A DNA stretch of 64,000 nucleotides, from assembly GCA_036362985.1 (NCBI GenBank), contig JAYGXS010000002.1, positions 86,915,350 to 86,979,349 on the forward strand, written 5' to 3'. The stretch is from Ligula intestinalis. Taxonomy: Eukaryota > Platyhelminthes > Cestoda > Diphyllobothriidea > Diphyllobothriidae. Shown here piece by piece: positions 35,901 to 50,100 of the stretch. The notes under the pieces are model-generated. The model was not told the origin of the DNA, made no database searches, and saw nothing but the letters and a program-made list of their open reading frames with translations. Each line of letters opens with the position of its first letter. Within the stretch, counting starts at the first letter, position 1. The position numbers were made by a program, and so were the translations under genes.

Positions 35901-38900
35901 TTAATCCCAGGCGGAAAACCCTTTTATTTTATTCTTTAATTTCCTTCCTGGATGCTGTATTTTACCCTCACCCGAAGCTGGCCTTTTATGTTCGGTAACA
36001 GACCACCCGGTACATTCCACATCCACCCTAAGAGTTTCATCATTTGCAGTAGAGAAGAAAGCAAAGTGTCTCAGGGGGATACAACGGATCGCAACTCACG
36101 AATTCTAAACTGCTTGAAAAGGGTGATAGGTAGCCTATACTTGCCCGTATCTGATGCCGTTTCTGATGATGGAATCGAACATGACTCCGAAAAGTTAGGC
36201 TGATATAGTTTATGGTCCAACGATCACGTCCACCTCTTCCCACCCACTTCTTAGAACACAAATGAACGTTTGTATAGGCTATTTCTTTGAGCGCAAGGAG
36301 CTCCGATCGGTTTGGCGATGGAAGACACTTGACCTTCGAGAAGACCTTACTTATACGCAGATTGGGTCTCTGCACAGGTGTCTCGAAAATAACTTGTTGC
36401 CGAAATGGCTTTCATACAAATCCAAGGCGAACCCACAGCTGACGAAACGCGCAGCATTTGAGCACGGAACACGAATGTTTTCTGTGCTCCCTCAAGATTG
36501 CCACGAGAAGTCTGGTGTACACTTATTTTGCCGCTGTCCAAGAATGACCTTCTAGAGGATACGATTCCACTGACGGACGAGAAAGTACCCAGTAGACGTT
36601 AGTGTGGTACTTCAATTAATCATCATGTACATCTTTTGAGGCACGGTCGAGCACGCTGCCCCCACAGAAGAGTTACTTGCCGTTCCGATAGGTAGCCTTC
36701 AGAGGAAGCTCACACTCTCTCTTATAGCTTTTTAAAGTTTTCATGTTATCATCACTATTTACGGATACAGACAGGAAGTTATCCGCAGGAACTGCCAGTG
36801 ACATCATCATCTTTTGCGTGCTTGGGATAGAGGGGTTTAATTAATTTGGGTGGTTAAACCTCAAACCTTCCAAATGAAAAGTACATATGCAGGTAACGGA
36901 AAGGATGGTCGCTTAAACAGGACATGGGAATAGGGATGCTCCGTCCAAATAGAATAGATGGCCCTGTGACTAATTGCAGAAAGAACATAGATTCCCGTGC
37001 ATTAACCCTAACATAAATGAAATTGTAACCTTACTCTTAACCCTAGTCCTACCCTAAGCCTTAACCCTTCCGGTTAAACGAACCCAAACCTGAACTCTGA
37101 ACATACCCTTAACCTTGACCCAAACTTGAGACCTCACACTAAACTTCACCCCTAGCCATCACCTTGATCCGAAATCTAATTTCCCGGTATTCGGCGGTGC
37201 TACTTTCCGTGTCTTGTTTAGGCCACCACACAAGCAGTCCATGCCTAAATATCTTAAGGGCAGGACCACTAACAAAGAAGGAGATCAAATAAAATGGGCG
37301 ACGGCCTTCATGTTTTGTTAAACCCGGATGAATTTCATCCTGCCACAAGATTCTCAGATATAAAAATTGTTTTTTTTCTAATCCTGACTGACTATTCAGG
37401 CCCAAAATGCAGACATATCAAGCGCAATGCATGTGTTTTCTAAAAAAAGCTGCCACTAACCTTTAGCGGTAGGGGACCTCAGAGCCTGATTATCCGTCAG
37501 TCGAGTGTCTCCCATCAGGCCCTGATCATTGCAGGCGGTTCCACTGGTAGCATTCTTTTCCGTCTTCCGCTGAAAAAGAGACCACCGGCGACTCCAAATC
37601 TTGCAGCTGAGGGCCTCCTCCTGTCTTTGATTCTGTCCGCCTTGAGGACGCCGTTTCAGCAGGCAGACGAGCACAACAGCGGCAAAGAGCAGGACCCCAA
37701 AGACCACGACCAGACAGGCTGCAATGACCTCGATGCGATGCGTCACCTGACCGTCGGCCTGCTGCGGTCCGAGTCCCGGATCCAGACCGCCGGGATAGTA
37801 GGCCTCGTAACCGAAACGGTCCACCTCGGAGAGACTCTCCGGCTGGCCGGGAATGCGTGCATGCGGTCGTGGCCGAGTAGGCGAGGCACCGAGCTTCACA
37901 TCGTCAGATACCGTTATCCGGATGCCGGGGGAAGAAGTGCAGCGTGGAATGGCTCCGTGGTCACAAGCCTCTATAACCAGCCTGTGGTTTACGGGACCCC
38001 TGATTGGCCTGTTTAAGTAGAACAAATAGGCAACAATTAATACGGTTTGGCTCCTTTATGGCCTTAATAATAGCACAAATCCTCCAAAACCTTCTGACAT
38101 TACTCCCGTCAGCCGCCCTTGCAACCTAAGAAACTCGGTACTTGTTATACCTCCTCCTGCATCTTCCTAATTTAATAGCTCTTTGTTTTTTGCTTCTAGT
38201 TTAAGCTTTCTTTGGAAGAATAACTTGCCAGTTAAAATTGGGTTCTTAAGTAGACTGTCTGATTTCAAGCGAAGACTGCACATTTATTTTAATACTCATT
38301 CAATTAATTTTTTATCCTCCTCATCTGTTCTGAGCAGCTTTCTCCATGGCTTCGAGAAAAGACCATCGGGAATTTAGAAGATCCTCTTGAAACTATTTTC
38401 TCTGCCTTGTGTCTCTTGGGAACCTAAATGCCGCCAAAAACCACCATTCAATCAAACGAAGCCACGTGGACATACTCAGCCTAAACTGCTGCTGTTTCGT
38501 TGGCTTCTAACCATCATTAGACTTCCTACACCTATTTCTACTCTACTACTCTGTCTCATCTTCCTAGGCAGTTTTATTCTCTTATACGCTTTTTGAAAAT
38601 GAAGGCCCATCGAACTTAACCTTCATTTTCACTGCGAGAGTTTTTTTAACTGCCTTTAATTTTACCGTAGATGGACTATCGCATGCAATTTTACGATTTT
38701 TACAAGTAACTCCCTCTTACTCAAACGCAGCCCAAGCTGTGGCCCCCAAAGTGGTACAGCAATAAAGTTATGATCGTTATTCACAATAGGGCTATAAATA
38801 GAAACACCAGCTTTTTTAACAGTGGAAAATTCCGAAAAAGTGGAAATCGGGCGTACTAGATAAACTTAAGTTTTACATGTAGAGGAAGGCCGTTCATACA

Positions 38901-41900
38901 AAACCACTGAGTAAATAAAGCAGCACAAGTAAAATTACGGTGGAAAATAATCGTTTGTCAAGTTTTCGAATCAATATGCTTCACGTGCAATATAATGTAT
39001 GGCTGGTACCGAAGAGCCTAAATTTCGAGTATGTATTCTAACACGTTTTCACGAGAACGGCTGGTTGTTTCTTTCGTTTATGGATCGCTTTACTTATGTT
39101 GGACTAAGGCAACCACTATTTCGCTTGATATGCCCCATTGGAAGATCACAGGAGTAATATATTGCTTGAGCTCACTTGCGGACATGCCGGTCAGTGACTT
39201 TTAAATTTAAATGGAATTGTCGGGAACAATTATAAACGTACCATTTTTTGTACACTAAGAGTTATTACCTTCCGCCATATTTTTGTAATTATTTCGATAT
39301 TTCTATTATGAAGAGATTTAGATCTTCCATGAAATTCTAAGTAAGACTTTACGACTTTCACTAGCTTTAGTCAATTGATCATAAATAATGAGTACATTAA
39401 ATGTGCTTACCAAAACCTTCAAACTAGGATATATCTTGAAAGCTTTTGCAGAAATAACCAGCTTATAAACATTTTTTTCTCATGCAGCTGTCTTTGTGTG
39501 CCATAGTTTCAGAACCATTTTATCATGTGAACTCATTGCTGAGAAGAATAAACGTCTACTAAAAAATTCGCGAATAAATTTGCTCAAGATTTATTTAGAA
39601 AAATTCTACAAAAAAATTGCTCTTGAAAAAAAGCTTTACTCATATATTTTGGCGTCTGATATCTGCGTACTTTAATTTTTTGCTGATAAAGTCAAGGTCA
39701 GAATGTGAAATTTTGGCCAGTGGATAGATTTCCCTAACAATTAGGTTATCTCTTCTGTTACGAATGAAAGAGCTAATTGTTTTATCTAAAACAGGACAGT
39801 TTTCAGCATATTTGGTTACTTCTAGACTCAGTTCTACAATAAAAAATACAAAGTAGAGTGGCAATAATATCAAAGGCGATGTTTGTCCTAATTGGATACC
39901 AGCTCAGAACATTGGGTATAATTTCTAGTCCCGCTACTCGTACACGATCTTGTGAAAAGGTTCCGCTAACTGTTTCAAGTTCAGTAACTGCCTCCACCTA
40001 TCTACCTGCGTCATTGGTGTTGAACTAGAGTATCCTCCTATGTAAATATATGATGATAAACCAGTTTGAATGATAACGCTTGAATCGATCAGCAAACATG
40101 TGGTCTCCTGATTCAAGTTATAGATGTGTTCTGCTTCCCATAAATCGTGTTTTGGTAAAACCATAAAAGTTAACCATCTAGCTGTTAGTCGTGCAAATAT
40201 TATTTTAAAATTTTACTTTGTTATTTGCTAAGCTGTGCATATTTGACGTTCATGCATCGCACGACTTGTCCGATGTGCGTCGTCAAATAGTTCAAATTAT
40301 TTGGGTGTATGGAGGTTTGATTAGTGATTAATGGAGTGAGGGATCACTTACAGTACACGAGCAGTGCACGTGGATATAAAATTAAGAAATCTACTTATTA
40401 TTTAACGGGATTTAAACACTGCACGATGTATCTGAGTGAAGCCGATTTTGCCTTGAATAGTCGCTTGAACTTTAAGTGCACAATAATTGCATTTAGTATT
40501 TTGTTCCCCAATGAGTGAAAAGGTTCGCATTCCACGCAATCGCATAGACCAAGAAGAAGATGTGTCAAGCACTGAATCAGTTGTTTTATTGTCCTGAACT
40601 CTCGATGAATTCCTGTAAGAGTTCGAAAGCTCAGGACAATAGACCAATTGATCCGGTGCTCGACAAGTCTCCTTTCTTGTCTAGTACTTTGTTCGCTTTA
40701 CTGATAAACTAAAAATAGTTGAATATGAAATAATTTGCTGAACTACTAATAAAACCCTGGTTATGAAAAATAATTTTTTTACTTATTACACCCCGAAGGA
40801 GTATACATTTCGCGATGGATGACACGGTTGGTTCTATCAACGTGTGCGGCTGAGGTAAGACTGTTCAAGCAACGTTTCCCTGGTGCAAATTTAAATATGG
40901 CAATAACAGCAAAATGATTTGTTGGATCCAAAACGTCCTTCCAAGTACTTGTTCGAGCACGAACAACTCGCACTTTACGCTACCGGGAGGCAGCCTACAT
41001 ACGGCGGGTCAAACCTGACCTATGCAAGCAGTTGGAGCATGTAGTGAACCTAAATCTGCCTTGGTAACATTGGCTCCCTCTTCATAAATTTTTCCTTCTA
41101 TATTGTTACATCAGACGTTTTTTCCCTGTTATTTTTGCTGACCATAGCGTTTGAACTTCTCATGTTATTGATAAGCCACTTGGCCACTTCTTATGACCTT
41201 GTGTTGATATCGATTTTTCTGTATGAATTCATTTTGTACCTTCTCTTATGTGATTCACGTTAAGTAATGAGAGGTGGCCACTGACGAGCTCTCTCGAAAT
41301 GATATGGATCCAATAAAGCATTTTGCTGTTATTGCCATACTTAAAAGTAATACTGTTCATAAAAAAATTTATACTTTTGCAAGCAGCCTTTCCCCCCCCG
41401 TAGGGATCAGAGACAAGCTCAAATACCAAAACAGCCGCTTTTATATGTAGAGGTGCATACCTGGTGAGGAAGATGAGTCCACTGGCCTCGTCAATGGCGA
41501 AAAATCCAGTGCCGGGTCCATCTGGCGGGATGGGAATTTCTGAGCGGATGCTGTAGGAGATGCGAGCATTCTCGCCTTCGTCTCGATCGACCGCCTGCAC
41601 CGTGAGAATCTTGTGTCCCAGAGTCTCGTCCGGGGCCATGTGCAGCAGAATGGAAGAGTTGGGGTAGCGGAACTCGGGCGCATTGTCATTCACATCAATA
41701 ATGGTGACCGCAACGGTTGCCGTGGCGGTAAAGGTCTCCGAGCCGCTCGCACCCGCCATCGCAAAGGCTGCGCTGCGCTGACGTGCCGAGTCCGCCGCTG
41801 TAGAAGTCTCCGCTGCAGAATTAGCTCCACTATCTGTCTTCGCGCCGGCGCTGTCAGCTGGCGGTGAATCCGTGGCGATCACTTCAAAGGTGAAGTAAGC

Positions 41901-44139
41901 ATTAGATTCTCGGTCCAGTTTCCTGATGATCCTAATTTCGCCAGTTCGACTGTCCACAGCAAAGTAGGAGAGCGGTAACTGGGCTGCCAGTTTTGAGGGC
42001 TCCAGATGGGGCATGAAAATTGGCTGACCGCTCTGCAGGGTGTAAGGGGAACCACTGCGTACCTGTTGTCCCCTCTTGTTTGACTGTTGACTCAAATGAC
42101 GGGGCTGTCGCTGCAGCATCTCCTGCGCCGCGGTGGTAGTATCGGTTGAGGTCAGATTTGCGGGGGCGGATCGTTGTGTGGAATTAGTACGAGCCGGAGG
42201 TGAGGAGGAGGCGATGGTGGCTAAAGCACTAGGAGATCGTTTGCTGACTTGAGAATTGGCCTCGTAGGGGCGCGTAATCTTTACAGTATTCATGTGGTAG
42301 GTGATGGAGCCTGGCTGCGCGGTGGCGTCACGATCAATAGCCTCAACCACACCAATCACCTCACGCAGGGGAGCATCCTCAGGCACCGTGAACGTGTAGA
42401 TGTCTCTTGTGAACTCGGGAGCCCAATCATTGACATCTAAGATGACAACGTCAACCTTGGCAGTACCGGTCAGGCTATTTGACCTTCCGTGATCTACTGC
42501 TAGTACGGTCATCGTGTAGATGCCGTTTTCAGGCGCATTTTCCCGATCGAGGCTCATTTGGGCGTACATGTCACCAGTATCCTCCTTGATGAAGAAGAGG
42601 TTATGCACATCCGATGTCGGCGGGTGTTTCTCATTGGTCAGTTCGGTAGCAAGTCTGTAGGAGATTTTGGCATTGTCTCCGAGGTCCGGATCCACAGCGA
42701 CCACACGACCAAGCCAGATATTCTGTCCGCCGGTTGGCTGCACGTTCTCTACTACGCTGAAGGAGAAGTGGCCGTCGTTGAGGAACCTTGGTGGATTGTC
42801 GTTAATGTCCAGCAAATGAAGTCGAATCTTGCGCTCTGCCTGATTGCTGGCACTGTCAGTGCAAGTGATCGTGATCACCTGGCTGGGCGTTGTCTCCCTA
42901 TCCAGAAATCCCTGCAGATCTGCTCCGGCACGGCCGGACTGCGGACCCGAGGGAACCTTGGCCAGAATGCGGTACTCAGTGACCTTACGGCCATTCTCCC
43001 TCAAGCCTGACACAACTCCGAATTCAAAGTTACCCTTGAAACGCCCGTCCATCTGGCCCTGATTCATAGGCTCGGCTTGTAGAGTGAAGTTGTCGCGGGG
43101 CCCGAGGAAACAGCGCACATCGTCTTCGCCATTCTCGTCCTTGTCTGACACCTGGAATAGAAAAAAAGACAAAGAGGGGAAGGGGGCTGTTATAAATTCA
43201 GTTCTTTACCTCTGAAGAAAATAAACAAAGTTCGAAGGTGATAGATGATGCCTGTCAGCTGTTTAAGCGAGTGTATGGTAGGAAGTTAGGAAAGGGATGG
43301 AGGCTGGACAATGATTCATGTTGTTAATGCGGTTGTACCTGCGAAGGAGGATGTTTTAGCATTGACGATAACTGCCTTGAGACAGCTGTTTAGTCGCGTC
43401 CGTGTTTATGCGCATGTACAGGCACACAATATATCCTAATTACTGAGAAACAAGGCTTATATTTGTGCCGTTTTTGCCTGTCAACGTTTTTCCCTAAGTC
43501 AGTAGAGTCTTGTACGGATGGCAGACTTTTTTGATGTATCATAGTGTGCTAAGGCAACTGTGATTGGTCCTTCTGCTTGTCAGTGATACCAGAAAAATAA
43601 CAGAAGACCGGAGGGTAGTAGCGCGATACTGACTAGTTAGGTTGTTGGACTCTATACAGGCGTGTCGTTCAGGCCTTCAATCTAGGGCCATTACCAATGT
43701 CCGCACAGCAGAGGAGAGTTGATGATGAATAAATTTACTAAACAGGATTCAGACGAGTAATACTGGGACAAATATTTCTGACTTCTATGTCAACAGTATT
43801 TGAATCGCAGACCAGTCAGTTGAATTAGACCATAGTTACTCCCAATCTCATTTTGTACGACTCAGAGGCTGGCGATGCGGTCCTAGAAACAAGGATTGAT
43901 TCGTCTGATATTTCGTATTCCTATCCGAGTACCTCATCAGACACAGCCTCAGAAAAGGGTAATGACGCACAAGTATGTAGTATTGATAGGATTCCGATGA
44001 AATGTAAGCAGCTATCTATAAAAGTGAACAGCGCCGGCATTCATCACCTATGAACTTAGTCGGTTAAATGGTTGTTTGTTCATCAGTATGCTCGATCGAG
44101 AATCTAAGAAGCCGAAATTTTTGTTTCAATAATCCTACA

Positions 44140-44171
<32 letters not shown>

Positions 44172-47100
44172 CTTCTTCTTCTTCCTCTCAATCGCGACCT
44201 GTAACTTGCATTTTACCTAGACAAACTGCAGATGGCTATCCTGATTTCTGTTGTCAGTGTTGGCATAGTTTCCTACGTCCTCTATTCTAGTCACGGGATC
44301 AAAACTGCATCCCATTTTCCTGCTTTAAACAACTTGAGCATGTTGAAAAAAGACGGAAAATTGTTCGCAGCTGCTTTGGTTTACAGCAACCCAACAAATG
44401 CAAAGTTTCCAGGAGAAACAGGAAGATAAAATATCAAGACTGATAACCGAACCCCCCCCGCTGGATAAATGAGGAGTTTATTGCATTAAGAGAAGGGAAA
44501 GTTTGATCCTGTTACTGGTTATCAGCCCGCATCCACCACACTTGTACTCTTATTGGAAGCTATGCTCCCAAGTCCATTTTTTAGCCTCACCATTTTAAGC
44601 ACAAAGCTTACCGGTCCTTGCTTTTGAAAAACCTCTCTGAGGGCACGTCTATGCAACATGCGTCCGCATCATCAGTGCATCTGTTCGGCCCTCGCTCTGG
44701 ACGATGTCCACAACGAGCTTCATCAGGCTGAAACAACGCAGTGACTCCCGTGGGAAATAGTGAAAAAAAGATTTGTAGAGAATCTGCCCTACTCACCCAT
44801 CATTCCCACACCTGAGAAGGTCGGAGGTGGGGGGGGGGCGCAGGCGGCTGACGTGACCAATAATCAACACGCATACAAACAGTACACCTCGCTGGGTGAG
44901 CTCCCACCTGGGAGCACCATAAAGGCCACATTAAGAAGGAGCCATTGCAGTCTGACTCTCAGGCCGCAGTAAGCCACTCCACAAAACAAGACAGGCAGTG
45001 GGATGACTGCGGTTTCCAAGTTATCCCTTCAGTTGGTAACCCTCCAAGCCACGGCTTTTAGCGCAGCAGATTGTTTATATCGAGGAACCGACTGCGTTGA
45101 GGGCATGCCTCGCTTTCTGCCCCACCACTAGCAACAGGCCGTCGCCTAGCTGCTCGGTCGCCTGAGGTTGGATGGCCACAATCATTGCATCTACCGATAT
45201 TATGAACCGCCATTCGAGTACCACTTTGCTATTGCCCTAGATCTAAACCACGAGGATGACAAGCGCAAGAGTGATCAGATACGGGAATAGGAGCGTCCAG
45301 TAATATGAGTGACCCTACGCTACCTTACAGAGCAATTGCGTTTGAGGTTACGTTTAGGGCTAAAGTGCGCGGGTTAAGGATACTGTTGCGATGTTAGGAC
45401 TAGGACAAGGTAATATGTATCCGTCCTGGAATCAAGCGCAATTCCGCTTGAGGTCAAACTCGGCGTTGTCACTGCTAATGCTAACCCGGGATATTTTTCT
45501 CGCCTCTGCAGAAGTTACCTTCCTTTTCTCGTTAAAACTAACGTCCAGTTGAAGTATTTCAACGCTCGTAACAGCTCGGCTTCGGGAATTCTCAGTAGAG
45601 GCCTAATTGCGTTTTCCTCCGGGCTGCGGCTTTGAATTCAGTATTGCCTCCTTAATACGAACTTTTCAGCAATTTGCACCGATGAAACCTTCGAAATATG
45701 TGAACCTGATTAACCTACATATGGAGTCTATAACGCCCATAACACGCATAAACATGGCTTCTGCCCCTTACCGGACATTGTATCCACACCAATGTCTCTA
45801 GTGGCATTGACGACTTATTGTGTTCTGATGGCGTGGTAGATAGGGGAGGGGGGATGAGGCGTATCCTGCGTACATAGGAGGTCCTGCGCAAGTCACCAAT
45901 ATGCTCTCAGGAGGGCGGATGTCTCCATCCGATAACGATGAACCAACTGCAGACAGCCAGACCCGCTCTGTTAACTGTTAAACAATAACTCTGCACTCAG
46001 TAAATTGTTGTACGTAAATTCCAATGGCATGAATAAACCCAGCAGCTGCCCACACGAGTACCCATTTCAAAGGTGTCGCTGATTACTCTAACAATAACGG
46101 CTCACCGGCCAGATGAAATTAGCATACGCAAAGGACCCGCCGCCCTCGCATGCCTTTCTAGTTGCCGGGTCTCTGAATCGTTTGCGTCTTGCCTCGATGG
46201 CTGGTTGGGGATAAACATACAGGCCCAGGCAGCGTAATGCTGATGAGGCGAACTTGCATACATACACACACATGTGCGTGTCTCTTTTCAGGCGTAAGTA
46301 CACGCCCCGGGAAGCGAGGGTAGGGGGATCGGGGTCAGGCTGGAAGGAAGGAAGGAGGTTGTTTCCTGTTTCCTTGGCTTCGACTCAGAGGCCCTGCCTG
46401 GCCTGTCAGAATGTCAGAACGTTAGGATGCATCCCAGTAACGGCCGTCCAGGGGGGCGGGGGTGGCGGCTGCCAATGCCCAGGCACGTGATGCGCGATGG
46501 CAGCAGCGCGGTACGTGCCAGCACCTCCCCGCTGCTAGCACGGTTGCGAGGGCAGACGCGAGTGAGGACCGAGAGGTGGGGGAGGGGGCGGCTGGGGGGT
46601 GCACGCATACACAGGCGCGGGCGCATGCAAGCGGTGGAGACGTGCCGTCTCCCCCCTCCCCCCCCGCCATCACAACTCCCATAACCACGGCCTACAACCG
46701 ACCTGACATCCGAGCTAAACTGCTGACAGAGACGAGTGACTCATTTGGGCTGTTGCCTGATGGGAGGGGTTGGGCGGCGGAGCGATAGATGAACCAGATA
46801 AGATTATCAGAAAAGCGTCCCCTGGGGCGCACCATAGGAGTCGTAAACGTTATACAGGAAGACCAGACGATTCCTAGGCGTGCGCGGAGGGGTAAACACG
46901 GTGGGTGACAGTCGGCTTTTGTTCGAGATGGCCATGGAGTACAGCTTACGCGGTGACAGTAGTAATACCATACGACCTTGACAATTTTCCCCATATTGCG
47001 AATCGGCGCATCAAGTAAGCTTGTCGCATGAAATCATTAAACTACCGGCCTCAGTTCGCCGACATTAGGCAAAAAGTAAACGGCGCGGTGCTGAGGGACC

Positions 47101-50100
47101 GAGGCATGTTGAAGCAGTTCAACAATAAGAATGAATTGTATGACCGCCTAAGTAGGACTCGAGAGCAGGAAACACCTCGCCTGTCGCGCTATTGAATGAT
47201 GGCGATGCTTTGTAAGTAGCGTCCAGCTGCCTCGATCCACCCCAGACATCTGCGAAGTTTAGTATACTCATCAAAATCGCTCCGATGGACAGATATCTTT
47301 TAAACTCCGTATCGGCCGATCCACGCACCCGAACGATGCTTGGATACTTTTGCTCTTCTAAACCGACTGCGGCCAAATCTACCTTGAGCGAATGAGAATT
47401 TGAAAAACCATGAATGACTATTTTCCTCTGGACCCAAACTATTCTTACTATGAAACAGTAACACGTACAATGTAAGGCTGTTATGTTTCATGTTTTGCTT
47501 ATATTGAGCCTCTGAAGTCAGTTTTTTTCACTTTAAACAAACACCATATTTTGCACTTTATTGACCAAGCACAAAAACAAAACAAAGCCAATATTGACTG
47601 CAAATGAATGAGTTTTTTTAGTTTTTCCTTTCTTCCAGGATTATGACGGCGCCCAACGTGTGCCTTTCTAATAGGCATTATTATTATTATTAAAATAGAT
47701 GGCGTTGCGATACATTTCAGGAAAGTTAAAAATTCCCATGTCCTTACTCTAATTCTAACTTTAAGATACACTAAGCTGTAACTTTTTGGAGAATCAGCAT
47801 CCCAATAAGTATAGTTCGCTATAAGGAGTTCTTTGGAAAACAGTGGTTCATCATGTAAATTTTTGACACCATCACACCAGGTCGTCCTCAGACGGATGAA
47901 GACTGTACGAAACAGTTAGGTCAACATTATGGCAAACAGAAGTTTATGTAATGGGTAGGTTAATAGTCCATAATCATCACCCGCATGTGAGTTGGACAGA
48001 AAAGAGGCCATTTACAAGATCCCCTGTAGCGGCTGCAATGCAATTTATTGTGGACAGACAGGACAGCCTCCACACGCTTAAGCGAACGTCAACGGGCGGT
48101 AAGGGGGCGATATTACTTGTTCAAAGTCGCCATGTACACATTAAAAACTGGACATTTATTTGCATGGGACGAAACTTGCATTGTTGGCTCTTGTACACAC
48201 AAGAAAGGCCGCGAGTTTTTAGAAAACAATTCCGACGACTCGTGCATCAGCAGGCACGTCGAATTGGACGTGATGTACACCAACCTCAGGGAAGCATGGA
48301 AGAGACGGCAGCCTATTCGGACTAGAAGAAGCAAAAAATAGCCATCAACGACTATTGACAGTTGACAGTTAGTTCCCGACCGACCGCATAATTACATGCG
48401 GGTGACAACTATTCTTCCCACTGACCGCACAATCACATGCGGGTGACGATTATGGACTATCACGTTGCCCACTTTATAAAATTAGGTTAGCCATCATTTT
48501 AAGTTAATTGTTTCGTACAACTTACATCCGTCAGACGACAACCTGGTGTGCCAGTGTGGAAAATTTACACAATAAACCACTGTTTCCCAAAGAACTCTAT
48601 ATACCATATGTAATTTTATTCTTAACCCTAGCCCTACCCCAACCCCTTCAGTTAACAAGAACCCAAACCTCAACCTCTAACATATTACTGACTCTAACCC
48701 TAACTCCAGCCTTAAATCTAACTCCAAACTTAAACTTACCCCACACCTTAATCCTAAATCTAATTTCCTGGAATTTTGATGCAAAGCCAGATAGAGTGTG
48801 GGCTAATCCTGTTCCCATGACCTGTTTGAGCGGCAATACATGTCAGCATTATCCATGGTTGCTTCAGGAAGCATGGTTTTAGTCGCACCTGAAATTACCT
48901 TTAAAGCTTGTGTCTATTTCTAAAGGAAAGATGTAAAAAAGGTAGATGCATCACGGACCAATAGAAAATGCAGCTTACTGCAAATTGTGAAATAAAGTTT
49001 CTTCTTTTAATTTTCCTTATATATAATACCAGCATGACAGTTGGTCTTCGTTTTGCGTGCTAAGTTACTGTTGAAAACGGCAAGGGTTCTTATATGCTCT
49101 TCCTCTCTCTCTGCAGGACATGGGAAAAGGATCTACCCGTAGATCAGGTGGCTTTGCACTAAATGCAAGAGAGATGATGGTTCGTTTTAAGGTTAGCCCT
49201 CAGGTAAGACTGGATTTAAGATAAGGGTTACGTTCAGCTTTTAGGGTAAGGTCAGGAGTTAGCGTTTGGATTAAATTTACTGCTAGAGTTAGGACATGGA
49301 AATCGATACACTTCCCGGAATTTACCTCATGGCCACGAGGGGGAAAGGGGGGGGGGGGTGGCGTGTACTCCGTCGAGGTGTCATATAGGCAATTCCCATC
49401 GAAATAACTTCAAGACTAAACTTTAAAAAGACTTGCTATAGCTTCTTGAAATGCCCAACATAACTATGAGTTTTCTGTTTTTATTAACGAATGCTCTCTA
49501 AGAGCTCTATGTCTGTTTTGGCCTCAAAATCATTTAGCAGCGTGCGTTAGGGCACAAAACTATTCTGAAGTCTACGCTTTCCCTTTCGTTGCGTGTAATG
49601 AGTACAACCAGAGTAAAGCATAAAGACGGGTCAATTCCTCAAAATTGACTTACCTTTAAACAACCGCACACTTTTTTGATTTTGGCATACCCTTTTTAAC
49701 ATTTATCAGTTAGATTTACAAAAATGAATCCAACTGAATGCACAAGCGTTGGCTGCTGGGAGAATATGCCAAAATTAGCTTCATTTCGCTTTGGCTGGCA
49801 CTCATTTGAATTATCTTGAAAGGCTCTCGCTACGATAATACGCATTATGGACTCACCTCATTAGCATACGTCCGTCATTTAAGGATGATGCCGATTCTTA
49901 CGGGGAGATCCAAACGAACAATAGTGACAGCAAATAAGGACTCTGGTTACTTTGGATTTTCTTTAATATAATTTTTGTGGAAAGTTAACTGATCGAAAAA
50001 AAGTATATTTGAATTCTACGACCTGCAACGAATGCTAACAGGTATTGTTTCGTGAATGGCATATGCCAGTAATGCTTTCTAGGGGGATGATAGGTTAATC

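Larger units (their letters stand above)
31900..37460 (-). other. Protocadherin intron (5.6 kb)
   Basis: Donor GTTAGT at 37460 and acceptor CAG at 31900-31902, phase 1. It contains a MITE fragment, a group B PLE fragment, two GC-rich islands, two hammerhead-like motifs, R4 copy 2 and a telomere-like element. 35720-36160 and 36200-36900 show nothing else. Confidence 0.8.

Noticed and set aside
36262..36555. A 97-codon plus-strand frame just after a hammerhead-like motif
   Set aside because: A PLE N-terminal coding origin was considered, but no RT or recognised motif is present.
42558..43010. A 150-codon plus-strand frame
   Set aside because: Exact antisense shadow of the cadherin repeats in exon 41461-43151.
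44590..45110. Possible repeat partner of 60310-60490 (AAGGAGCCA, GTTGGTTAGTAACCTTCC-like, ATATCGAG blocks)
   Set aside because: Similarity is patchy by eye and could not be carried through without an alignment tool.
46414..46788. Four overlapping frames of 70-108 codons
   Set aside because: Same reason: stop-poor GC-rich DNA with homopolymer runs.
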